The notes: generated from the letters alone by a model not told the origin. A stretch of DNA of 53,749 nucleotides from JBBSMX01 sp038232935 (GCA_038232935.1 JBBSMX010000013.1:1-53749); one strand, 5' to 3'; counted from the first letter of the stretch, positions 1-8,293 are shown. Translations and numbers: made by a program.

Positions 1-1
1 C

Positions 2-91
2 GGCAACAAGCTCGTGCGGGTGATGGCGGCGGTGCTCCGCGCTGGCGTCCCGTACGAGGCCGACCACGTCAGCACGCGGCCGTCGGCGTGA
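2..91 (+). CDS. C-terminal end of a transposase-like protein, probably IS110 family (partial)
   Basis: An open frame enters from the left edge and ends at TGA 89-91. Its last residues read GNKLVRVMAAVLRAGVPYEA. This resembles the end of IS110/IS1111-type transposases, where an N-K-x-x-R helix is followed by an A-V-L-x-x-G-x-x-Y tail. The assignment rests on about 29 residues, so it is tentative. The frame runs antisense into the last codons of the Asp-box gene on the other strand (69-2021) and overlaps it by 23 bases. That overlap suggests the element inserted into or next to that gene. The rest of the element lies outside the window. Confidence 0.45.
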   Translation, partial: GNKLVRVMAAVLRAGVPYEADHVSTRPSA

Positions 92-2021
92 CTACGAAAT
101 AGTCGCCTGAGCCCTTGACATCGTCATAGCGATCGGCCTCACTGCCGACGAGGACGGGCTCACTACTACGAAAGACCCCCTCCCGCTGCGTACCGACATA
201 CACGAAGTTGTTCGAATCGGAGGCGAGCGCTATGCCATCTAACCCCGTGCTGACTTGCTGCCATGTCAAGCCTTCGTCCGTAGAGAAGTGGACGTCTCCG
301 TCGAAGTGGACCGACGCTACACCTCCGGCCAGAGTCACCTCTAGCTCGTACGACCCAGCCGGGTCTGTCGCCTCCCACGAGAGGCCGTCGTCAAGGGACC
401 GGTAGTACCCTTCTGAGGTGATTGCAACGATGGCCTCCCCTGGCGTAACGACGAAATCCTGCGCGGCCTCGTCGAACTGACTCACCCATGTGCCGCCGCC
501 GTCGTCGGAGCGATAGATGTTCCGCGTGACCTTGCCTGCCACAGCTCCGACGAGGAGCGCACCGGACGGCGTCTCGGCGATGGAGTACGGGATACCGGCC
601 GGAGACTCGTTCCAACCCTCTGACGCCGTCCATGTGTCCCCTCCGTCGAAGGAAAAGTAGACATCGCCATACTGAACGAGCGTCGTTGAAACGCTCGTCC
701 CAGCTACGAACGTGCCGTCTCCCGTCGCCGTAAACGCGCTGACGCCCCCCCTCGGTACCGGGAGCCGGACCCACGTGCTGCCTGCATCGTCGCTTCGGAA
801 GAAACCGTACCCCGTAGAGAAAAAGAGCGCGCTCCCATGCGTCCATAGATCGTTCGTATACCTAGTTGTCTGGAGGCTCTCATTTGACGGGAGTTCCCAG
901 CGGTCTGTGTCCGCGTTGTAGTGGTAGAGATCGCCATGCGCCCCCGCGAAGATCTGGTCGCCAATCGATGCCAGGGTATAGACGAACAGCGTATCGGCGA
1001 ATCCCTCGTTGTAGGGGGCCCATTCTGCGCCCCCTGCCGAGCGGTAGACTCCCTTGTCTGTACCCAAGTACGAGGGCGTCCCGTCGCCATCGGGTAGGAT
1101 GAAATGCACGGACCGCCGGAGCGCGTTGAGACCCCCCGGTTCCCACACATCGCCGTCAGGGGATCGGAAGAGGCCGCCGCCCTGGACGCCCACGAACACG
1201 GTGCCATCGGCGGAGACGGCTACGGAGAAGACGTAATCCTCGAACGCGTGTGCGAGGGACCACGTGAGTCCCGCGTCGAGCGAGCGGTAGACGCCCCGCT
1301 CGCCCAGAGCCGAGAGGGAAATGGTGGCCCCGACGTAGAGCGCCCCGTCGGGCGCGAAGGCCACGTCGGTTGTGGGGTTGAAACCGGAGGAGGAATCGAG
1401 CACGGCCTCCGTCCAGGTAGTTCCGTCGTCTACCGAGAGGAACAGCCCGTATTGGGCACTCACGAACAGCGCCCCTTCGGGGCCGATCTCCAGCGTCGGG
1501 AATGAGCCCAGGGTTTGGCCGATGTCCAGACTAGAGGCCACCTCTTCCCACGTCGCACCGCCGTCGTCGGACCGGTAAAACCCGAATCGGCTCGTCTCGC
1601 CCGGTTCCGCCACTGCCCATAGCTCTCCCTGTGCGTCCTCCTCCACGTCGAGCACCTTCCGTCCGGGTAGCCCCCCCGGTTCCCACGTGGTCCCGCCGTC
1701 CTCTGAGCGGAAGATCCCCTCCCGCGTGCCTACGAGCACAGCATTCTCCGTGACTGCGAGCGCGCACAGGACCAGCGGCTCGTCGAGCCCTGCTTCGGTC
1801 CACGATGCCCCCTCATCGACCGAGTAGTAGAGCCGGTCCCCCGGTCTGTGGAGCCCGTTGTCGTAGGGGCAAGCGAGCAGTATCCCCGCCGTGGTCTCGG
1901 CAATGCCCCGGATGTCCGGTCGGTACGGCCACGCCGTCTGCCCTGCCTGCTCCCACTCCAGCGTCTGCGCGGTGAGAGGCGAAGCGACGATACAGAAAGC
2001 GAACAGGATCAAGGTGCGCAT
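69..2021 (-). CDS. Secreted Asp-box (BNR) repeat beta-propeller protein, C-terminus possibly truncated
   Basis: This 650-residue protein starts with a clear signal peptide (MRTLILFAFCIVASPLTAQ). I therefore chose the ATG at 2021 over an in-frame start further upstream. About a dozen Asp-box motifs of the S-x-D-x-G-x-T-W type follow at intervals of 40-60 residues (for example SEDGGTTWEP, SDDGGATWEE, SFDGGDTWTA). They predict stacked sialidase/Ycf48-like beta-propellers. No sialidase catalytic residues are evident, so an exported binding or structural role is more likely than an enzymatic one. Secreted proteins of this size in the Rhodothermota usually end in a T9SS sorting domain, and none is present. 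The last codons overlap a transposase-like frame on the other strand, so the natural C-terminus may have been lost. Confidence 0.8.
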   Translation of the reverse strand: MRTLILFAFCIVASPLTAQTLEWEQAGQTAWPYRPDIRGIAETTAGILLACPYDNGLHRPGDRLYYSVDEGASWTEAGLDEPLVLCALAVTENAVLVGTREGIFRSEDGGTTWEPGGLPGRKVLDVEEDAQGELWAVAEPGETSRFGFYRSDDGGATWEEVASSLDIGQTLGSFPTLEIGPEGALFVSAQYGLFLSVDDGTTWTEAVLDSSSGFNPTTDVAFAPDGALYVGATISLSALGERGVYRSLDAGLTWSLAHAFEDYVFSVAVSADGTVFVGVQGGGLFRSPDGDVWEPGGLNALRRSVHFILPDGDGTPSYLGTDKGVYRSAGGAEWAPYNEGFADTLFVYTLASIGDQIFAGAHGDLYHYNADTDRWELPSNESLQTTRYTNDLWTHGSALFFSTGYGFFRSDDAGSTWVRLPVPRGGVSAFTATGDGTFVAGTSVSTTLVQYGDVYFSFDGGDTWTASEGWNESPAGIPYSIAETPSGALLVGAVAGKVTRNIYRSDDGGGTWVSQFDEAAQDFVVTPGEAIVAITSEGYYRSLDDGLSWEATDPAGSYELEVTLAGGVASVHFDGDVHFSTDEGLTWQQVSTGLDGIALASDSNNFVYVGTQREGVFRSSEPVLVGSEADRYDDVKGSGDYFVVTPTAAC

Positions 2022-2135
2022 GGGAACCCCGGGGAGTAAGGCTGGCGAGTGTACCTCAATGTAAATCGGCTTCCTTTTCCATTCAGGGCACTCTGCTATC
2101 CCTTTACGAAGACGAAAGGAACTCAGTCCCGCTAC

Positions 2136-2164
2136 TTGGCGCGGGGCGAGCGATCCTGTATTTT
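2136..2164 (+). promoter_or_regulatory. Putative promoter of the L31 gene
   Basis: TTGGCG (2136-2141) is followed after 17 bases by TATTTT (2159-2164), 38 bases before the L31 start codon. The -10 box fits the TAnnTT pattern seen upstream of other genes here. The match is imperfect and no start site is known. Confidence 0.35.
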
Positions 2165-2202
2165 CCGTGTCTGCCCACGCCGCAGTGACACCTTTGAGAG
2201 CC

Positions 2203-2457
2203 ATGAAGACCGACATCCACCCCGACTACCACTTCGTCACCGTCAAGCTCGCCGACGGGACCACGTTCCAGACCCGCTCCACGATGAACGGCGACTCGTA
2301 CAACTCCGAAGTGGACGCGACGAACCACCCGTTCTACACCGGCAAGCGCCAGTTCGTGGACACCACGGGCCGCGTCGAGAAATTCCGCCGTCGCTACGGG
2401 AAGCCGAACGCTGGCAACGAAGACACGCCGGAAGCGACGACCGAAGAGAACGCGTAG
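2203..2457 (+). CDS. rpmE2: 50S ribosomal protein L31, type B
   Basis: This is bacterial ribosomal protein bL31 (84 residues), which sits on the large subunit at the inter-subunit bridge. The start MKTDIHPDYHFV at 2203 fits the family. The sequence keeps the N-x-x-x-H-P-F-Y-T-G motif near residue 45 and the basic segment FRRRYG. It lacks the paired cysteines of the zinc-binding A-type protein, which makes it the zinc-free B type. Where both types exist, B paralogues are often induced by zinc starvation. Only this copy is visible, so it may simply be the housekeeping L31. The acidic C-terminal tail is short and variable. The gene diverges from the Asp-box gene and converges on the oxidoreductase gene. 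Confidence 0.95.
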   Translation: MKTDIHPDYHFVTVKLADGTTFQTRSTMNGDSYNSEVDATNHPFYTGKRQFVDTTGRVEKFRRRYGKPNAGNEDTPEATTEENA

Positions 2458-2517
2458 CACGCGCGCTCTTCTCAGCCTTCGAGGCGGCTTGCCAGGTGGC
2501 AGGCCGCCTCGTCGTGC

Positions 2518-3552
2518 TTACGGCTCCAGCACCACCTTCCCCACGTTCTGCCGCGCTTCGATGTAGCGGTGCGCTGCCGCCGCGTCGTCGAGTGGGAAGG
2601 CGCGGTCCACATGCGGGCGGATCTGTCCTCTCTCGTAGTAGCGGAGCAGCTTCCGGGACCAGCGCGCGATCTCGTCGGGGATGCCCCCGAGGTGGCCGAG
2701 GTTGACGCCGAGCACGCCGTGGTTGCGGTTCATCAGCGAGATCGGGCTGAACTTCAGCCACGGCACCCGCGCCGCTGCTTTCAGCAGCCCCAGCTTTCCC
2801 CCGCCCGCCGCAGCCGACAGGCCGAAAACGACGAGGCGACCCGTCGGCGCGAGCACGTCGAGGCTTTGGCCCCAGTGCGCCCCGCCGATGGGGTCGAGGA
2901 CGAGGTCGACGCCGCGCCCACCTGTCAGATCCTTCACCTCAGCGACCCAATCTTCGTGGCGGTAGTCGATGGCGTGGTCGTAGCCGCGCTCGCGGACGTA
3001 GTCGTGCTTGCCGGGCGAGGCGGTGCCGAAGAGTTCGACGCCGTAGATCTGCCCGATGTCCCCCGCTGCCGTGCCCACGCCGCCGGACGCGCCGTGGACG
3101 AGCACGCGCATCCGCGCTCCACCCAGTTCCTGCGCGTGGCGGACGCCTCCCATCACCACGAGGGCTTGAAACGCCGTCAGGTAGTTCACCGGAATCGCCG
3201 CGCCCATCGCCGCCGGCATCCCCTCCGGTCGCTCGAACGCCTGATCGGCGCGGACGACGACGTGCGAGGCATACCCGCCGAACCGCGTCATCGCCAGCAC
3301 GTCGTCCCCCACTTTCATGTCCGTCACGCCCTCCCCTACGGCCTCGATCACGCCGGCCACCTCGTACCCAACGACGGCCGGGAGCGGCGGCGCGTCCGGA
3401 TAGAGCCCCTGCCGCGCCATGATGTCGGCGAAGTTGATCCCGCTGGCTTCGACGCGAATGAGCACCTCGCCGGGGCCGGGCGTGGGCGTCGGCGCTTCGC
3501 GGATCTCCAGCACATCGGGGTCGCCGGCTTTCGTAATCCAGACTTGCTTCAT
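2518..3552 (-). CDS. Zinc-independent medium-chain dehydrogenase/reductase (quinone oxidoreductase / VAT-1-like)
   Basis: This 344-residue protein belongs to the NADPH:quinone reductase branch of the MDR superfamily. The N-terminal GroES-like domain (about 1-120) contains GPGEVLIRVEASGINFAD. The cofactor-binding domain contains the Rossmann motif GASGGVGTAA at about 149-158. The alcohol-dehydrogenase zinc ligands are absent, as expected for this branch. The segment SLMNRNHGVLGVNLGHL resembles VAT-1-type members. It probably reduces quinones or enones with NADPH in the cytoplasm, but the substrate cannot be read from sequence. The ATG at 3552 begins the usual MKQVWITKAG start. It is transcribed divergently from deoA across about 93 bases. 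Confidence 0.88.
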   Translation of the reverse strand: MKQVWITKAGDPDVLEIREAPTPTPGPGEVLIRVEASGINFADIMARQGLYPDAPPLPAVVGYEVAGVIEAVGEGVTDMKVGDDVLAMTRFGGYASHVVVRADQAFERPEGMPAAMGAAIPVNYLTAFQALVVMGGVRHAQELGGARMRVLVHGASGGVGTAAGDIGQIYGVELFGTASPGKHDYVRERGYDHAIDYRHEDWVAEVKDLTGGRGVDLVLDPIGGAHWGQSLDVLAPTGRLVVFGLSAAAGGGKLGLLKAAARVPWLKFSPISLMNRNHGVLGVNLGHLGGIPDEIARWSRKLLRYYERGQIRPHVDRAFPLDDAAAAHRYIEARQNVGKVVLEP

Positions 3553-3645
3553 GGGATCGGGCCTATTCAGGAGAGATGCGAGGGGTACTTTGGACGGAAG
3601 CAGCGTCCCGCCTACCCCCTCCTGCGAACCACAGATCCGAAGTCT

Positions 3646-4998
3646 TTGAATACTGCCGAACTCATTCGCGTCAAGCGCGACGGCGGCGCCCTCTCCGCCG
3701 AACAGATCACCGCCCTCGTCGATGCCTACACGGCGGGCGAGGTCCCGGACTACCAGGTGAGCGCGTTCCTCATGGCCGCGTTCCTGCGCGGGATGGACAC
3801 CGCAGAAACCGCCGCGCTCACCCGCGCCATGCTCCACTCCGGCGACGTGCTCGACCTCTCGGCCATCCCCGGCACCAAAGTCGATAAGCACTCGACGGGC
3901 GGCGTCGGTGACAAAGTATCCGTCATCCTCGCGCCGCTCGTGGCGGCGTGCGGCGTGCCCGTCCCGATGATCTCCGGGCGCGGCCTCGGCCACTCCGGCG
4001 GCACGCTCGACAAGCTCGAAAGCCTCCCCGGCTTCCGCACCGACCTCTCTATCGCCGACTACCGGGCGCAGGTCGAACGGCTCGGCGTGGTGATGATCGG
4101 GCAGACCGACGAGATCGCCCCGGCCGACCGCAAGCTCTACGCCCTCCGCGATGTGACCGCGACGGTCGAGTTCATCCCGTTCATCGCCGCGAGCATCATG
4201 TCGAAGAAGCTCGCCGAAGGGATCGACGCGCTCGTGCTCGACGTGAAGTGCGGGCGCGGCGCGTTCATGCAGACCGAGCCCGAGGCGCGGAAGCTCGCCG
4301 AAACGCTCGTCGGGATCGGGCTGGAGTTCGGCAAGCCGACCGTGGCACGGCTGACGCGGATGGACGTGCCGCTCGGCCGCGCCATCGGCAACTGGCCCGA
4401 GATGGCCGAGTCGATCCGCGTGCTGCGCGGCGAAGAACCGGCGGGCGGCGACGTGGACGACCTGCTCGAAGTCACGCTCGCGCTCGCGGGCGAGATGCTC
4501 TGGCTCGGCGGCGCGGCCGACTCCTTCGAGGACGGCTACGCCCGCGCGACCGTCGCCCTCGCCGACGGCAGCGCGTTCGAGAAATTCAGAGAGTTGGTCG
4601 AGGCGCAGGGCGGCGATACGTCCGTGCTCGACGATCCCGATAGGCGCGAGGGCTCCGCGCCCGTCGCCACCGTCGAAGCACCGGCCGACGCGGCCGGCTT
4701 CGTGGCCGACATCGACGCGCTCGCGATCGGCTGGGCCGCCGTCCGTCTCGGCGCGGGCCGCGCGAAGAAAGAGGACGCCGTGGACCCGACGGCCGGGTTC
4801 GTCCTGCTCAAAAAGACCGGCGAGCCGGTGGTTCCCGGCGAGCCCATCGCCCACATCTTCGCCCGCGACGCGAGCCGCGTGGACGAGGCCGCCGTCCGCG
4901 ATGCCTTCCGCTTCACGGACGACCGGCCGGCACCCCGTTCACTCCTCCTCGACCGCTACGACGGAACGGGCTGGGGCCGTTCGCCCGTGCAACAATAG
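3646..4998 (+). CDS. deoA: Thymidine (pyrimidine-nucleoside) phosphorylase
   Basis: This 450-residue enzyme cleaves thymidine or related pyrimidine nucleosides with phosphate to give the free base and deoxyribose-1-phosphate. It is a salvage and catabolic step in the cytoplasm. The N-terminus matches the family pattern (x-x-x-I-x-x-K-R-D-G-G). The phosphate-binding segment KVDKHSTGGVGDK lies near residues 78-90, and the signature SGRGLGHSGGTLDKLES follows near 110-126. The C-terminal third is the alpha/beta domain. No ATG fits, and the TTG at 3646 places the start exactly where homologues begin. A TACTTTG box (3586-3592) lies 53 bases upstream of the start. A nucleoside transporter gene at 47 kb could feed the same pathway, but the two genes are not linked. 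Confidence 0.93.
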   Translation: MNTAELIRVKRDGGALSAEQITALVDAYTAGEVPDYQVSAFLMAAFLRGMDTAETAALTRAMLHSGDVLDLSAIPGTKVDKHSTGGVGDKVSVILAPLVAACGVPVPMISGRGLGHSGGTLDKLESLPGFRTDLSIADYRAQVERLGVVMIGQTDEIAPADRKLYALRDVTATVEFIPFIAASIMSKKLAEGIDALVLDVKCGRGAFMQTEPEARKLAETLVGIGLEFGKPTVARLTRMDVPLGRAIGNWPEMAESIRVLRGEEPAGGDVDDLLEVTLALAGEMLWLGGAADSFEDGYARATVALADGSAFEKFRELVEAQGGDTSVLDDPDRREGSAPVATVEAPADAAGFVADIDALAIGWAAVRLGAGRAKKEDAVDPTAGFVLLKKTGEPVVPGEPIAHIFARDASRVDEAAVRDAFRFTDDRPAPRSLLLDRYDGTGWGRSPVQQ

Positions 4999-5115
4999 CC
5001 CCGCCGCTGCGTCTCCTTCGTGCGGCCCGATCTCGACGCCGCGCATTCGGTGTCACGCCCTACTTTTCGTAGATTCTGACCGACCCACACCTTTTCCGTC
5101 CTGCCCCCTCCGACC

Positions 5116-5895
5116 ATGTGGAAGCGATTCTCCCGGCTCATCAAGTCCCTCTTCGGCGGCGCCATCTCTGCGATGGAAGACCCGCGCCTGATCCTCGAGC
5201 AGAACATGCGCGAGCTCAACGATCAGGTCCCCAAGATGAACGAGAACATCGCCACGGTGAAGGCCAACGCGATGCTGCTCCAAAAGGAGCACAAGCGTTA
5301 CACGCTCGAACTCCAAAGCCTCACCGCTAAAATCAAGGCCGCTATCCAGGCGGGGCGCGACGACATCGCGCAGCAGTACGCCGTCAACCTCCAGCAGGTC
5401 AAAGACGCGCAGGCCCGCACGTCCGAGCAGCTCCAGTACGCCGAACAGGCCTACGAGAAGTCGCTCCAGGTGAAGAAGGCGTTCATGCGCGAGCGGGAGA
5501 AGAAGATCTCCGAGGCGAAGGAGGCCCTCCGCGCCCACGAGCGCGCCCAGTGGCAGGCCAAGATCGCCGACACCCTGGAGCAGTTCGAAGTCGCCGGCGT
5601 CGATCAGACGCACGACGAGATGATCAACCGGGTCAACGAGCAGACGGCGAAGCAGGAGGCCCGGATGGAGCTCGCCCTCGACTCCATCGACACACAGGCG
5701 ATGCAGATCGAGGAAGACGCCCAGGCGATCCAGGCCGCCGAGCTCGTCAAGCAGTTCAAGCTGGAGATGGGCATGGCCGAGCCGGAGCCCGCCCGTGCTG
5801 AGCCGGAGCTTCAGATTCCGGAAAACGAGGAGGTCGCCCCCGAAAAGACCGCCGGCCGCACCGGCCAGCGAACCTCCTCCGGCGACTCGATGTAG
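5116..5895 (+). CDS. pspA: PspA/IM30 family membrane-remodelling stress protein
   Basis: This 259-residue protein belongs to the PspA/IM30/Vipp1 (ESCRT-III-like) family, which oligomerises on the inner face of the cytoplasmic membrane to protect its integrity. The amphipathic N-terminal helix (MWKRFSRLIKSLFGGAISAM) leads into EDPRLILEQNMRELNDQV, which is typical of the family. Long charged coiled-coil helices run to about residue 220, with the conserved segment THDEMINRV near 175. The tail is acidic and proline-rich, and probably disordered. A TACTTTTC box at 5061-5068 may be the promoter. It is the first of three co-directional genes (to 7392). The second repeats its C-terminal half. No PspF/PspB/PspC regulators are visible, so control must differ from the enteric system. 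Confidence 0.92.
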   Translation: MWKRFSRLIKSLFGGAISAMEDPRLILEQNMRELNDQVPKMNENIATVKANAMLLQKEHKRYTLELQSLTAKIKAAIQAGRDDIAQQYAVNLQQVKDAQARTSEQLQYAEQAYEKSLQVKKAFMREREKKISEAKEALRAHERAQWQAKIADTLEQFEVAGVDQTHDEMINRVNEQTAKQEARMELALDSIDTQAMQIEEDAQAIQAAELVKQFKLEMGMAEPEPARAEPELQIPENEEVAPEKTAGRTGQRTSSGDSM

Positions 5896-5974
5896 GAGCA
5901 GTTGGCCGTCGGCCCCTAGCTTTTCGTATCCCCTCCTCCGCTGATAGCCGACCGCTCCAAGCCAACAGCTTCCT

Positions 5975-6535
5975 ATGGACCGCGACGAATTCGAACGGCT
6001 CAAAGAAGAGGAGAAGGCGCACCTGCGGAAGGTTCGCGTCCTCAAACAGCACCTCCGCGATGCCAAGCGCAAGCAGGGCGTCCTCGGCGCGCTCCAGAGC
6101 CTCGACACCTCCGGGCTCGACGCGACACACGAGGAGATGCTGCGGAAGGTGACGGAGAAGAACGTCACCGCCGAGGCCCGCTTCGAGCTCGCGATGGAAG
6201 CCCTCGACGATGCCGAGAAGCAAGAGGTTACGCGCGCAGAGATGGCGCGGATCGAAGCCGAACAGCAGAAGTCCGCCGCCGCCGACCTCGTGCGCCAGAT
6301 GAAAGCGCAGATGCTCGGCGACGCCGTCGAACACGCGGAAGCGCAGCAGGGTGACGCCACGGCCGCCGGCACAGCCGACGACGAGCCAAAACCTACGGCA
6401 CCCGCTAAAACCATCGGCCCCGCCGGCGGCCCCGACACCGCCGAGCGCTTGGGGGAGCCGGACGCACCCCGGCCGGGCGACGCCACGCCGTCCCGGTCGA
6501 TCGGCCGGTTCGGCCGCGACAAGGAGAGGGACTAG
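5975..6535 (+). CDS. Shortened PspA paralogue lacking the membrane-binding N-terminal half
   Basis: This 186-residue protein begins directly in a charged coiled coil. By eye its residues 25-110 align with the C-terminal half of the PspA just upstream. Both share L-D-x-x-x-V/S-G-x-D-x-T-H-x-E-M-x-x-x-V, then E-A-R-x-E-L-A-x-x-x-x-D, and end with A-x-x-L-V-x-Q-x-K-x-x-M. The amphipathic N-terminal helix and the first hairpin are missing. The C-terminal 75 residues are low-complexity (A, P, T, G, D) and end in an RFGRDKERD tail. It probably arose by partial duplication and may co-assemble with PspA or cap its polymers; that role is inference. It starts 79 bases after pspA and ends 8 bases before the next gene. 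Confidence 0.75.
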   Translation: MDRDEFERLKEEEKAHLRKVRVLKQHLRDAKRKQGVLGALQSLDTSGLDATHEEMLRKVTEKNVTAEARFELAMEALDDAEKQEVTRAEMARIEAEQQKSAAADLVRQMKAQMLGDAVEHAEAQQGDATAAGTADDEPKPTAPAKTIGPAGGPDTAERLGEPDAPRPGDATPSRSIGRFGRDKERD

Positions 6536-6543
6536 CCCTACCC

Positions 6544-7392
6544 ATGCCCGAAGAACCGCTCAACTACACCAAGGAGGCGTTCCTCACCCCCTGGAACCTC
6601 GTGTTCCTCATCATGGCGATGGTCACGGCCTTCGTCCTCACGGGGACCGGCATCGCCAACTTCGTGCTCCTCTTCGCGGCGGCGCTCGAACTCCTCTATC
6701 TCGGGATGATGCCGCGTCAGGAGCGGTTTCGCCGCGTCGTCCGCTCCCGCAAGATGGCCGAGCGCAACAAGCCGCCGAGCGAAAAAGAGGTTTTCCGCCA
6801 GCTCTCGAAGGCCAGCCAGAAGCGCTACATCCGCTTCCGCAACATCGAGAAGGCCGTCCGCGAGAATTACGAAAAGCTCTCGTACGCTTCGCAGGGCATG
6901 CTCGAATCGCACCTCAAGAAGATAGACGACCTGCTGGACTCGTACCTCAACATGCTCCAGCAGAAGGAGCGCTACGAGCGGTTCTCGCAGCAGGCCACCG
7001 AGGACGAGGTCGTGAGCGCGATGGCGCGGCTGCGGCAGGAGATGACGAGCGACCCGCCAAAGGTCCAGCAGATCAAGCAGAAGCGGCTCGACATCCTCGA
7101 AAAGCGGCTCGTCAAGTTCAAAAAGGCCCACGAGAACCTCGCCGTCATCGAAGCCCAACTCGAGACCATCGAGGACGTGACGAAGTACATCCACGAGCAG
7201 TCGCTGACGATGCGGAACCCGGAGGAGATCTCGTTCCAGCTCGACACGCTCGTCAGCGAGGTCGAGGAGACGCAGGCATCCATCGGCGAGCTCGAAGAGG
7301 TTTTCGCCCGCCCCACCGACCTCCTCGACGACCTCGACACGTTCGACGACCCGACGACGGCCGGCACGACGCGCGACCGTCTGCGCAGCTGA
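6544..7392 (+). CDS. Membrane protein with two N-terminal helices and a long cytoplasmic coiled coil, third gene of the PspA cluster
   Basis: This 282-residue protein has two closely spaced hydrophobic segments (about residues 17-34 and 37-55), separated by only a couple of residues around TGTG. A basic stretch (RQERFRRVVRSRK) follows, consistent with both ends facing the cytoplasm. Residues 75-260 are almost entirely charged coiled coil. The C-terminus is acidic (DLLDDLDTFDD). I do not recognise a named family. It lies 8 bases after the short PspA paralogue, so the three genes are very likely one operon. It could be the membrane anchor or receptor for the PspA-type proteins, taking the place of PspB/PspC. 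That function is inferred from context only. Confidence 0.7.
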   Translation: MPEEPLNYTKEAFLTPWNLVFLIMAMVTAFVLTGTGIANFVLLFAAALELLYLGMMPRQERFRRVVRSRKMAERNKPPSEKEVFRQLSKASQKRYIRFRNIEKAVRENYEKLSYASQGMLESHLKKIDDLLDSYLNMLQQKERYERFSQQATEDEVVSAMARLRQEMTSDPPKVQQIKQKRLDILEKRLVKFKKAHENLAVIEAQLETIEDVTKYIHEQSLTMRNPEEISFQLDTLVSEVEETQASIGELEEVFARPTDLLDDLDTFDDPTTAGTTRDRLRS

Positions 7393-7414
7393 TCCCTTCT
7401 CGGCGCCCTTCTTC

Positions 7415-7443
7415 GTAGGGGCGGGTTTGAAACCCGCCCCTAC
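7415..7443. repeat. REP-like palindrome, family 1 (copy A)
   Basis: This is a perfect inverted repeat with 14-base arms GTAGGGGCGGGTTT / AAACCCGCCCCTAC around a single G. The same sequence recurs at 47077-47107 with a C at the centre. It sits 22 bases after the third gene of the PspA cluster and could fold as a transcript-end hairpin, although no T-run follows. Dispersed palindromes of this kind are known in many bacteria and are thought to be mobilised in trans. Confidence 0.9.
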
Positions 7444-7461
7444 CCCCTCCTCCTCGCCCGC

Positions 7462-8259
7462 ATGGAATCCCCCGCTTCCCCGTTCGACACTCTCCTCTAC
7501 GACGTCGACGCCGACGGCGTGGCCGTCGTCACGCTCAACCGGCCCGACAAGCTCAACGCCATCAACACCGGCGTCCTCGCCGACCTCAACCGCGCCTTCC
7601 GCCAGGCCCGCTCGGATGACGGGGTGCGAGGCGTCGTGCTCACCGGATCGGGCGATAAGGCGTTCGCCGCCGGAGCCGACATCGCGCAGTTCACCGAGCT
7701 CGACGCGCTCGACGGCCACCGCTTCGCCCTCCGCGGGCAGTCCGTCTTCAACACGATCGAGGGGATGTCGAAGCCGGTCGTCGCCGCCGTGAACGGGTTC
7801 GCGCTCGGGGGCGGGTGCGAGCTTGCGCTCGCCTGCCACCTCCGCGTGGCCAGCGAGAACGCGCAGTTCGGGCAGCCCGAAGTCAACCTCGGCCTCATCC
7901 CCGGCTACGGCGGGACGCAGCGCCTCCCCCGCCTCGTCGGGCGCGGCATCGCGACGGAACTCATCCTCACCGGCGACCGAATCACGGCGCAGCGGGCCTA
8001 CGAGATCGGCCTCGTCAACCACGTCGTCGCGACGGACGCCCTCCTCGACTTCGCCAGAGCGCTCGTCGTCAAGATCGCGTCCAAGGCGCCCGTCGCCGTG
8101 GCGATGGCGCTCAACGCGATCCGCGCCGTGGACCTCCCGCAGCCGCAGGGGCTCCAGCTCGAAGCCGCCCTCTTCGGCCAGGCCTGCGGCACCGAGGATT
8201 TCCAGGAGGGCGTCCACGCCTTCCTCAACAAGCAGAAGCCCGAGTTCAGCGGACGCTAG
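7462..8259 (+). CDS. Enoyl-CoA hydratase (crotonase family)
   Basis: This 265-residue protein is a crotonase-superfamily member that adds water to trans-2-enoyl-CoA in fatty-acid beta-oxidation. The oxyanion-hole segment KAFAAGADIAQF lies near residues 66-77. Both catalytic glutamates of true hydratases are present, Glu120 in GGGCE and Glu140 in GQPEVNLG, 20 residues apart as in the family. The substrate range cannot be told from sequence. The ATG at 7462 gives a normal-length N-terminus. It begins 18 bases after the family 1 palindrome and is followed by the CNNM-type gene after 88 bases, so it may be transcribed on its own. Confidence 0.9.
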   Translation: MESPASPFDTLLYDVDADGVAVVTLNRPDKLNAINTGVLADLNRAFRQARSDDGVRGVVLTGSGDKAFAAGADIAQFTELDALDGHRFALRGQSVFNTIEGMSKPVVAAVNGFALGGGCELALACHLRVASENAQFGQPEVNLGLIPGYGGTQRLPRLVGRGIATELILTGDRITAQRAYEIGLVNHVVATDALLDFARALVVKIASKAPVAVAMALNAIRAVDLPQPQGLQLEAALFGQACGTEDFQEGVHAFLNKQKPEFSGR

Positions 8260-8293
8260 CGCGCCCTGCATTGGGTGAATGGGCGATTCGCTA

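Noticed and set aside
2518..4854. A 778-residue minus-strand frame reaching back through deoA
   Set aside because: Only the part from ATG 3552 is family-like. The upstream half is antisense to deoA and has shadow-type composition.
2569..4998. A very long plus-strand frame (809 residues) beginning well before deoA
   Set aside because: The part before 3646 is antisense to the oxidoreductase gene and has Arg/His-rich, non-family sequence. Only the deoA part (TTG at 3646) is supported.
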